This document shows positions 1 to 5,523 of a DNA stretch of 6,238 bases, one piece after another (position 1 is the first letter of the stretch; each line of letters starts with the position of its first letter). This DNA is from Rickettsiales bacterium (GTDB lineage: Bacteria > Pseudomonadota > Alphaproteobacteria > TMED109), in the NCBI GenBank assembly GCA_002720125.1, contig PBGQ01000034.1, positions 12,501 to 18,738 on the forward strand, given 5' to 3'. The notes beneath the pieces are model-generated. The model saw only the letters and a program-made list of their open reading frames with translations, had not been told where the DNA came from and did not search any database. The translations under genes were made by a program, and so were the position numbers.

Positions 1-2508
1 TCCGGAGTATTGAAAACAAACAGGGTGTCAGTAACACACAATGGGCAACCCTTTAGCAATGGTGACACGGTAACCTTCAGTGGGGGTTCATCGGTTGGTG
101 GTGCAAGTTTGAATGGAAGTTTCACCGTTGCTAATGCAACAGCAAACTCTTACACGGTAACCTCGACGTCTCAAGGTATCGCTGGCACTGGTGGCGGTGG
201 ATCAGTTACGGTGAATGCCAGTGACCAGGTCACGGTGGCTCAAGATGATCATTTATTCTCGGTCGGTGATTTTGTGACGCTGAGTGATGTCGCTTCAGTT
301 GGGGGCCTAAATTTGACAGGTACTTTCGAGATTGCGAGCGTTACCGATGATGCCTACGTGATTACGGTTGGATCGCAGGCAATAGCTGGTCAAACCGGCG
401 GTGGCAGCTCGGCAACCTACGGCCACACATTAGGACCAAATCCATTTTCAACAACAAGTGGTAGTGCGGTGGTATCCGTAGCCGATAATAACCACGGTCT
501 AAGTGTGGGTGACGTCGTTCTATTTGATAATAGCTCAGCAGTTGGCGGTTTGGATTTAAATGCAGCTTTTCGTGTAAGCAGCATAACTGATGCTAGCAAT
601 TACACAATAGCTGCAACTAGCACAGCAACTAGCACCGTAGGCGGTGGGGGCGGGAATGGCGTAAGTCTTACGTTGCCCGAATTGGCATCGGTTATTGACG
701 AAAAAAATTCAAATATCATCGCCCAAGATAAAGATATGGCTACTTTTGTGTCAAAAATTGCAAGTGCTGCTGCCACTATAGCAGGCACTACCTTGGCAAA
801 TGTCGTCTCGGACACAGGTTCAGCAAAATCCGACTTGAGTGATGCAAATACTGAATTTCGTCAAGCACGAGGTGTAGTTAATGCGAATTCAAATTCTTTC
901 GCCAGTCAGACTAATTCAATTACTTTCGCCGCCACTCTGAATACAACAGAGTTAACGAAGGGTAGGGAATCTATTTTGGATGCAATTAGTCGCTTGGAAA
1001 AGATCGCAGCTTCTTTGAAATCGATTGATAGATACGCCACGGAGACATTTTCAAGCGACAATGCTACGAGTTATGCTGCTGCACGTGCTGATGTTGTGAG
1101 TTTGCTTGATAATGCGGGGAAGGTTGTGGGAAGCACATCTGGCTCTCTTGCAAGCGATCCGTTTCAAACGCAAAGTGGAAATAATCAGGTAACCGTCGCG
1201 CAGACAGATCACGGGCTAGCAATAGGAGACACTGTAAGCTTTACTGGCGCTGCAAGTGTTAGCGGGCTTGACTTAAATGCATCTTTTACGGTTACCAATG
1301 TAACTGATGCAAATACTTACACTATTACCGCCTCTACAAATGCCTCTGCTAATGCTACGGGTGGCGGTGCATCGGTCTCTTTTTTGGGCTCGCCGAGTGC
1401 GACGTTAGATAATTTGCTTGCGGTTTCTGGAAGTAAAACGTATCGGATTAGAGATGGTGTTGATCAATTTATTGCATCTAACCCTGGACTAGATGACATA
1501 GACGCAAGTGGTCCTTATGCATTAAATGATAGCACTCGTCTTAACTCGTTACTACCTTCAACACTCACCAGTGGAAATCAGTCTTCAGCAGCTAGCGGTA
1601 ATGCAACATTTCTGGAGAGCGTTAAAAAAGCAGTTAAGCAATTGCAGAGAGATTTGCCGGTGTTCGATTTTGTAACTAACACAGCTGATCCGTTAGGTGC
1701 TGTCGACGCTCAAGTCACAAATATAAAAGACAATATTGATAAAATATTTAACGAGGGCAATAACCGAGGATTGAACCTGATTGATACGAGTGCCAGGGAT
1801 CTGAGCTTAGCCTTAGGGTCGGTTGGCAAAAAGATAACTATTTCTGCCCAAAACCAAGTTAAAGACAACCTCAAGGAAGCAATAGAAAATTATACATACA
1901 GTGCGCTCGATGGTGGGCAAAGTGGAAATTTGGGTGCGAACCCGTTTACAACTGTAGCGGGTGATACATCGATTTTGGTTTCCCATGCCACTCATGGTTT
2001 TACGGTTGGCGAATATGTGCAATTTGCAAACGGAGATAATGTTGGTGGACTGAACCTAGATACAATATTTCAAATTACGTCGGTTCCAAATGATAACAGC
2101 TACACCATTACGGCTTCCACCGCCGCTAATAGTTCCACAACTGGAGGCGGCGCGTCCGTAGGTTTTAAAACAATTCCAACGGCACGGCATAAATTTTTAT
2201 TTGACGCTCATTTTGATGTAAGTAGGTCCTTTAGCAAACTGCGTACCGAGCGAGTTAGATTAAATGTTGAGGAGGCCCTCCTAAGAGCTGAATTCAACAA
2301 ACCAATGGAGGTTGAGAGCCAATTTTTAAAGCCGTTAAAAAATACTGATTATGCAGTAAAGTTTATAGAGAAATACCTTCTTATGAAAGATATGGAGGCG
2401 ACAGGCGTGGCATTCAGACCCACCAACAATAATGCACTCGCCCTAAATCTCATTAAAAGCATCAATCCGAATACAGGAATTGGCTTGTCGGTGAATATGC
2501 TGCGTTAG
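1..2508 (+). CDS. Large repeat-containing protein, 5'-truncated by the window edge
   Basis: I do not recognise a named family. The frame is open from base 1 to the TAG at 2506-2508 (835 residues visible). A TTG at 10-12 could serve as a start, but its only purine-rich upstream stretch (GGAG, 4-7) is just 2 nt away. The residues before the TTG (Ser-Gly) also resemble the SG that precedes a later repeat, so I treat the gene as continuing upstream. The protein alternates beta-rich repeats (19-213, 223-420, 430-669, 1147-1386, 1930-2169) with probably alpha-helical segments (about 670-1146, 1387-1929 and 2170-2508). Repeats carry a core like HGLxxGDxVxF...GGLxLNxxFxVxxVxDxxxYTI, ending in a glycine-rich GGGaSV. 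The pattern recalls the small beta modules of phage tail proteins and large bacterial surface proteins (E1_FCCH-like), but this is from memory. I find no Cys or Trp; Ser, Thr, Asn, Ala and Gly dominate, as is common in extracellular or filament proteins. A signal peptide cannot be judged. Function unknown; a surface, adhesin-like or flagellar-associated role is only inference. Confidence 0.8.
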   Translation, partial: SGVLKTNRVSVTHNGQPFSNGDTVTFSGGSSVGGASLNGSFTVANATANSYTVTSTSQGIAGTGGGGSVTVNASDQVTVAQDDHLFSVGDFVTLSDVASVGGLNLTGTFEIASVTDDAYVITVGSQAIAGQTGGGSSATYGHTLGPNPFSTTSGSAVVSVADNNHGLSVGDVVLFDNSSAVGGLDLNAAFRVSSITDASNYTIAATSTATSTVGGGGGNGVSLTLPELASVIDEKNSNIIAQDKDMATFVSKIASAAATIAGTTLANVVSDTGSAKSDLSDANTEFRQARGVVNANSNSFASQTNSITFAATLNTTELTKGRESILDAISRLEKIAASLKSIDRYATETFSSDNATSYAAARADVVSLLDNAGKVVGSTSGSLASDPFQTQSGNNQVTVAQTDHGLAIGDTVSFTGAASVSGLDLNASFTVTNVTDANTYTITASTNASANATGGGASVSFLGSPSATLDNLLAVSGSKTYRIRDGVDQFIASNPGLDDIDASGPYALNDSTRLNSLLPSTLTSGNQSSAASGNATFLESVKKAVKQLQRDLPVFDFVTNTADPLGAVDAQVTNIKDNIDKIFNEGNNRGLNLIDTSARDLSLALGSVGKKITISAQNQVKDNLKEAIENYTYSALDGGQSGNLGANPFTTVAGDTSILVSHATHGFTVGEYVQFANGDNVGGLNLDTIFQITSVPNDNSYTITASTAANSSTTGGGASVGFKTIPTARHKFLFDAHFDVSRSFSKLRTERVRLNVEEALLRAEFNKPMEVESQFLKPLKNTDYAVKFIEKYLLMKDMEATGVAFRPTNNNALALNLIKSINPNTGIGLSVNMLR
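19..213 (+). repeat. Beta repeat unit 1 of the modular protein
   Basis: First visible copy, beginning NRVSVT and ending in GGGGSVTV. It is the most diverged at its start: it has NGQPFSNGD where later copies have DHGLxxGD, and GGASLNGSF where others have GGLxLNxxF. The Ser-Gly encoded by bases 1-6 resembles the T-x-S-G lead-in of unit 4, suggesting the unit's lead-in begins outside the window. Confidence 0.7.
223..420 (+). repeat. Beta repeat unit 2 of the modular protein
   Basis: Tandem to unit 1 with only a three-residue gap. Begins DQVTVAQDDHLFSVGD, has the GGLNLTGTF core, then VTDDAYVIT, and ends TGGGSSATY. Like unit 1 it lacks the NPF-x-T entry motif seen in units 3-5, so units 1-2 form a tandem subtype. 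Confidence 0.75.
430..669 (+). repeat. Beta repeat unit 3 of the modular protein
   Basis: Begins with the entry motif LGPNPFSTTSG, then NNHGLSVGDVVLF, GGLDLNAAFRV and SNYTIAATS, ending in a run of five glycines. It closes the N-terminal repeat cluster; a long, probably helical segment of about 160 residues follows. Confidence 0.8.
1147..1386 (+). repeat. Beta repeat unit 4 of the modular protein
   Basis: An isolated copy between two helical segments. Entry motif LASDPFQTQSG, then TDHGLAIGDTVSF, SGLDLNASFTV, NTYTITAST and ATGGGASVSF. Closest to units 3 and 5 in protein sequence, but with different synonymous codons, so the duplications look old. Confidence 0.8.
1930..2169 (+). repeat. Beta repeat unit 5 of the modular protein
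   Basis: Last copy, in front of the C-terminal charged helical region. Entry motif LGANPFTTVAG, then ATHGFTVGEYVQF, GGLNLDTIFQI, NSYTITAST and TTGGGASVGF. It has the same 80-codon length as units 3 and 4. Confidence 0.8.
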
Positions 2509-2514
2509 AAACGC
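2502..2514. terminator. Weak stem-loop at the convergent gene ends (possible terminator)
   Basis: GCGTT-AGA-AACGC makes a 5-bp stem across the stop codon of the repeat-protein gene, followed by the short T run GAGAGTTTTC. The location between convergent genes suits termination, but the stem is short and the T tract poor, so this is a weak candidate. Confidence 0.2.
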
Positions 2515-2537
2515 TGAGAGTTTTCAGAGAAATAGAT

Positions 2538-3353
2538 TTATGTTCCTGCAATCATAGGTTCTGTGAAACGCCGAAGAGTCGCAAGGAGGCTTAAAGCGGT
2601 TATCTTCCCTGTTTTAGGATTTTCTATCGTTGGAATATTTTCGATTGTCATCGTAAAGCGGGCACTATCAGCTTCAACAGTAATCGTGTGCATGTTCCTA
2701 TCAATAGAGGGGTCAGCCCAAATTTGAAGTTTTGTTTTGTCAGGACCTATTCCAGCTAGGCTCAGAGCTGCTGCAACATTAACGTTAGCAGGAAAACCCT
2801 TTGCCCCATCCCGCGCGGATCCATCAAAAACTAATTTTGCTTCCGTCAAATTTTCAACAGATATTTTATTTTCGATTAAAAAGGGCGCGCCCGCTAAACC
2901 ATTTGGCGGCTTTCGGGTCTTTAGCGTAATCTTTTCTATGTGGCCTTCTGCAGCAGCACGGACAGCATCAAGGCCAATGAGAGCGCCCGTCGGGACAATT
3001 ATTTTCGCACCGGTACTTTTTGCACGCTCAATTAAATCAGGATAAGGCAAAAGCGCACCAACGCTTGCTGGAATAAGTGTTTTGCCAGCTTCAACGGTTT
3101 CTTCGATGATAGTTCTGAATATTGTTGCCGGCGCGCATTCGACTATTATATCAGCGGTCGCACAAACATTCTTAATGGAAGTGATATCTGGTATGTGGTC
3201 GAACGTTTCAAGATTTTTTGCTGCTTTCTTCTCGTCCCGTGTAGCAATAGCTACTAAATCAAAATTTGAAACATTACCTCGATCAATAGTTCGCGCTATT
3301 TGCAGGCCTATAGCTCCTAGCCCCACTATCCCAACTTTGTATCTTTTGGACAT
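2538..3353 (-). CDS. Aspartate-dehydrogenase-family NAD(P) oxidoreductase
   Basis: A 271-residue protein, near the usual family length. The family reversibly reduces iminosuccinate (oxaloacetate plus ammonia) to L-aspartate with NAD(P)H in the cytoplasm, or oxidises aspartate to iminosuccinate for NAD synthesis. An N-terminal Rossmann fold shows GLGAIG at residues 11-16. The end of strand beta-2 has Arg39 and no acidic residue, so NADP(H) use is possible. VECAPA (71-76) and PASVGAL (95-101) follow the fold's usual course. The C-terminal catalytic domain has FPANVNVAAALSLAG (187-201), WADP then RNMH with His222 as the likely catalytic histidine, and NPKTGKITALSLLATLR near the end. I chose the ATG at 3353-3351 because AGGAGG lies 7 nt upstream; an ATG eight codons earlier (3377) has no comparable site. 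The gene is divergent from the binding-protein gene and convergent with the repeat protein. No NAD-biosynthesis gene is adjacent, so its role may be amino-acid nitrogen metabolism. The family call is firm; the substrate is not. Confidence 0.88.
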   Translation of the reverse strand: MSKRYKVGIVGLGAIGLQIARTIDRGNVSNFDLVAIATRDEKKAAKNLETFDHIPDITSIKNVCATADIIVECAPATIFRTIIEETVEAGKTLIPASVGALLPYPDLIERAKSTGAKIIVPTGALIGLDAVRAAAEGHIEKITLKTRKPPNGLAGAPFLIENKISVENLTEAKLVFDGSARDGAKGFPANVNVAAALSLAGIGPDKTKLQIWADPSIDRNMHTITVEADSARFTMTIENIPTIENPKTGKITALSLLATLRRFTEPMIAGT

Positions 3354-3360
3354 TTCTGGT

Positions 3361-3366
3361 CCTCCT
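3361..3366 (-). promoter_or_regulatory. Strong ribosome binding site fixing the dehydrogenase start
   Basis: The minus strand reads AGGAGG, a full Shine-Dalgarno core, 7 nt before the ATG at 3353. This selects the MSKRYKVGI start over the upstream in-frame ATG, which would place the site inside the coding sequence. Confidence 0.8.
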
Positions 3367-3394
3367 AAATCGTGCAACTGCGAAACAGTCTTTC

Positions 3395-3433
3395 ATTATT
3401 AGTTCTCAAAGTATACGTTTTGAGGCTAATGAT
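3395..3433. promoter_or_regulatory. Nested dyad in the divergent promoter region (candidate operator)
   Basis: Inner arms CTCAAA (3405-3410) and TTTGAG (3419-3424) are a perfect inverted repeat with an 8-bp spacer. Outer arms ATTATTAG (3395-3402) and CTAATGAT (3426-3433) are complementary apart from one G-T wobble, with a 1-nt asymmetry between the sides. The structure sits between two divergent starts, and its centre contains a TATACT hexamer on the minus strand. It could bind a dimeric regulator controlling both directions, or form a 5'-leader hairpin for the plus-strand gene. The symmetry is visible; the function is inferred. Confidence 0.45.
3410..3415 (-). promoter_or_regulatory. Candidate -10 element for the dehydrogenase gene
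   Basis: The minus strand reads TATACT, one mismatch from TATAAT, leaving a leader of roughly 50 nt before the ATG at 3353. No good -35 hexamer is seen at 16-18 bp. The hexamer lies in the spacer of the dyad, so a bound regulator would compete with RNA polymerase. Confidence 0.3.
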
Positions 3434-3444
3434 TAAGTTGGAAG

Positions 3445-4437
3445 ATGACAAAACAGAGTATACACTTGGCATTTATGAAGATCAGCTTCTTAATTTCAGC
3501 TATATTGCTTTTTGGTTCACTTCCGATTAGTGATCCTAAGGCGGCTCCAAAATGTCGCAACGTCACAATTATAGTGCCATATGCAGTTGGTACAGCTACA
3601 GATTTAATTTTTAGAGAGTTTGGCCAGGCTATAAATCGGCAATCAACGGGGTCGCTGATTAAAGTTCTAAATAAAACGCATGCTACGGTGATAGAGGAGA
3701 ATATGACGGGAGCACCTGACGGGTGCCAACTTTTAGGAATAACACAGTCTTTGGTGGCTAAATTCCTGCTAAATAAATCTGCCCCGGAATGGTCTAGTTT
3801 TACCCCTGTTGCTATGCTTACTAGAAGTCCATTGGCTATTGTTTCGAGAGCAAATATTAAGGATGCTAATTTAACAAATTTGATGGAAGCCGCTTCTGAA
3901 GAATCGAACATGCTTAGCATAGGGGAAACATCGAGTCCATTAGAACAGGCATTTCGAATGCAGTTAGAAGATGTTCTTGGAGTTTCATTCAAGGTGACCA
4001 CTTTCAAAAACGCCCGTCAGAGCTTCCTGGCATTATTGACGCATAAAGTTGATTTAGGTCTGGTTTCTCTCCCCGCAGCAAAGCGGCGTGCAGACCTCCG
4101 CCAAGTGAAGGTATTGGCAGTAACAGATACCCTTGAAAACATGAAATTATCAGATGTAGCGACTTTGCGAGAGCAAGGTGTTGACACGGCTTTTGGCGTT
4201 GATCGAATTCTTTTAGCCCCCCAAGAAACCCCAGCCAAAACCATAGCTAAAGTATCTAAAAGATTTGAAAAAGCTTTAGAAGACCCCGAGCTTGAAGAAA
4301 GACTATCTAAACTTTATACAAAAATTCGGTTTAAGAATCCTGATGAACTGACACAGTATTTTGAAAATCTTACCGCTGATTGGGCGGCTCTAAAAAAAAA
4401 GATGATTGAGATGGGTCGTCCGGAAAAGTCAAGTTGA
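3445..4437 (+). CDS. TTT-family (Bug/TctC) periplasmic solute-binding protein
   Basis: A 330-residue protein, close to the usual 320-330 of the family. These periplasmic receptors bind carboxylates or other small anionic metabolites and deliver them to a TctA-TctB membrane permease. A hydrophobic export segment spans about residues 13-28, followed by DPKAAPKC. The mature N-terminus has VTIIVPYAVGTATDL (40-54), the ligand-loop signature, with Gly-Thr where most members have Gly-Gly. LAVTDTLENMKLSDVATLREQG (224-245, in two blocks) matches the family's LAVT...LPDVPTxxEqG region. Cys37 and Cys94 are the only cysteines and could form a disulfide. The start is uncertain: the ATG at 3445 has GGAAG immediately before it, while the ATG at 3475 (Met11) gives a more typical signal peptide but has no clear ribosome site. 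TctA and TctB genes are not in the window. The gene precedes dgcN by 77 bp on the same strand, so D-glutamate or a relative is a possible ligand, by inference only. Confidence 0.85.
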   Translation: MTKQSIHLAFMKISFLISAILLFGSLPISDPKAAPKCRNVTIIVPYAVGTATDLIFREFGQAINRQSTGSLIKVLNKTHATVIEENMTGAPDGCQLLGITQSLVAKFLLNKSAPEWSSFTPVAMLTRSPLAIVSRANIKDANLTNLMEAASEESNMLSIGETSSPLEQAFRMQLEDVLGVSFKVTTFKNARQSFLALLTHKVDLGLVSLPAAKRRADLRQVKVLAVTDTLENMKLSDVATLREQGVDTAFGVDRILLAPQETPAKTIAKVSKRFEKALEDPELEERLSKLYTKIRFKNPDELTQYFENLTADWAALKKKMIEMGRPEKSS

Positions 4438-4445
4438 ATTTATTT

Positions 4446-4477
4446 AGTATTGTGTGAGCCACCTCACTACCTATACT
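4446..4477 (+). promoter_or_regulatory. Dyad with candidate promoter upstream of dgcN
   Basis: GTGAG (4454-4458) and CTCAC (4463-4467) form a perfect 5-bp repeat around CCAC, nested inside AGTAT (4446-4450) and ATACT (4473-4477). TATACT at 4472-4477 is a good -10, with a poor -35 (TTGTGT, 4450-4455) 16 bp upstream. The dyad would therefore lie in the promoter spacer, as expected for an operator of a MerR-like activator or a repressor. It could equally be a weak terminator of the binding-protein gene, but no T run follows. Confidence 0.3.
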
Positions 4478-4500
4478 GTCGATGTTCTTAATCTAATAGG

Positions 4501-4507
4501 AAAAGGA
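4501..4507 (+). promoter_or_regulatory. Ribosome binding site supporting the GTG start of dgcN
   Basis: AAAAGGA ends 7 nt before the GTG at 4515. No in-frame ATG near the expected N-terminus would preserve the first Rossmann strand, so GTG is preferred. Confidence 0.55.
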
Positions 4508-4514
4508 AACAGTC

Positions 4515-5510
4515 GTGGAATTCCAGTATCCATACTTATTATTTCTTGGTGATGCGCGTGATCAACTCGCTGCTAAAACCGCAAATGGTGTTCGGGTCTG
4601 GCGCCCAGATTGGTGCTTAGGGCAGTTTCGATTCGAGGATTGCAAAGCTGATTGCGGCGTCCCGGATATGACCATAGAAGAAGCTGCACAAGCCGGTGTT
4701 AAGACCGTAATATTGGGTGTTGTGAGCCGAGGTGGAGTAATCCCGGAAAATTGGATCAATCAATTAGTCAAAGCACTTGAATTGGGTATGGACATCGCTA
4801 GCGGTCTCCATACTCGAATAACCCAGATACCAGAATTGGTTGAGGCTGCAAAAAAACATAACAGGTCATTGCACGATGTTCGGCATCCAAGTAGGGAATT
4901 TGATGTTGGTAACGGGATAAATCGATCAGGAAAACGACTTCTCACGGTTGGAACTGATGTTTCAGTAGGAAAAATGTTTACGGCGTTGGCTGTAGAACAA
5001 GAAATGAAAAAACGAGGGTTTGATGCAGATTTCAGAGCGACCGGCCAAACAGGAATATTTATTGCGGGAAGCGGCGTATCAATAGATGCGGTTGTGGCAG
5101 ATTTTATATCTGGCGCTGTGGAATGGTTATGCCCGGAAAATTCGGAAAATCACTGGGACATCGTGGAGGGTCAAGGTTCACTTTTTAACGTTTCATACGC
5201 CGGGGTTACACTTGGTTTAATCCATGGATCACAGCCCGATGCAATAGTGGTCTGTCACGAGGCTGGCCGCCCACATATGAGGAGTATGCCTCACTTTCCG
5301 CTAATTGATTTGCCCACGTGCATCGATTTTAACCTCCAAGCAGCGAGGCTTACTAATCCTGACGTGAGGTGTGTTGGAGCTGCTATAAACACATCCCGAT
5401 TGTCTGAAGAGGAAGGGAGAGTGTTCTGCGATAAAATCTCTCAAGAGATTGGTTTGCCCGCGGTAGATCCGTTGCGAGACGGTGTAGCTTCTCTTGTGGA
5501 TCAAATTTGA
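4515..5510 (+). CDS. dgcN: DUF1611-family D-glutamate N-acetyltransferase (DgcN-like)
   Basis: A 331-residue cytoplasmic protein matching DUF1611. The marine member DgcN transfers an acetyl group from acetyl-CoA to D-glutamate, giving N-acetyl-D-glutamate, the first step of a D-glutamate catabolic route. The N-terminal Rossmann-like part has YLLFLGDARD (7-16), WRPDWCLGQFR (29-39) and CKADCGVPDMTIEEAA (43-58). The C-terminal part has a P-loop-like GTDVSVGKM (146-154), ATGQTGIFIAGSGV (175-188), a Walker-B-like DIVEGQGSL (215-223), CHEAGRPHMR (247-256) and VGAAINTSRL (287-296). The GTG start at 4515 is supported by AAAAGGA ending 7 nt upstream, and the N-terminus begins directly with the first strand. 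It lies 13 nt upstream of the epimerase gene, so the two are almost certainly co-transcribed; this pairing is the main support for the specific function. Related DUF1611 proteins in other contexts may act on other substrates, so D-glutamate specificity is inferred from homology and context. Confidence 0.85.
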   Translation: MEFQYPYLLFLGDARDQLAAKTANGVRVWRPDWCLGQFRFEDCKADCGVPDMTIEEAAQAGVKTVILGVVSRGGVIPENWINQLVKALELGMDIASGLHTRITQIPELVEAAKKHNRSLHDVRHPSREFDVGNGINRSGKRLLTVGTDVSVGKMFTALAVEQEMKKRGFDADFRATGQTGIFIAGSGVSIDAVVADFISGAVEWLCPENSENHWDIVEGQGSLFNVSYAGVTLGLIHGSQPDAIVVCHEAGRPHMRSMPHFPLIDLPTCIDFNLQAARLTNPDVRCVGAAINTSRLSEEEGRVFCDKISQEIGLPAVDPLRDGVASLVDQI

Positions 5511-5523
5511 AAAAAGACTTTTG

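Noticed and set aside
10..12. TTG as the true start of the repeat-protein gene
   Set aside because: The frame is open to base 1, the upstream GGAG is only 2 nt away, there is no signal peptide or other natural N-terminus after it, and the preceding Ser-Gly resembles the repeat lead-in. The gene more likely begins upstream.
2268..2284. AGGAGG and CCTCCT forming a 6-bp palindrome near the end of the repeat protein
   Set aside because: It is short, has a 1-nt loop, lies inside a charged helical coding region (VEEALLRAE), and has no start codon at a useful distance.
2883..2892. GGGCGCGCCC palindrome in the dehydrogenase gene
   Set aside because: A loopless 10-nt palindrome within conserved coding sequence; nothing else supports a site here.
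2737..3402. Plus-strand open frames opposite the dehydrogenase gene
   Set aside because: They are antisense to a well-supported gene with intact motifs and a strong ribosome site, and their translations look like no known protein.
3426..4007. A 193-residue minus-strand open frame opposite the binding-protein gene
   Set aside because: It overlaps a recognisable exported binding protein in antisense, has no convincing ribosome site, and reads as low-information sequence.
5435..5450. AATCTC-TCAA-GAGATT stem near the 3' end of dgcN
   Set aside because: A 6-bp stem inside coding sequence with no T run is expected by chance at this frequency, unlike the 13- and 10-bp repeats in dgcA.
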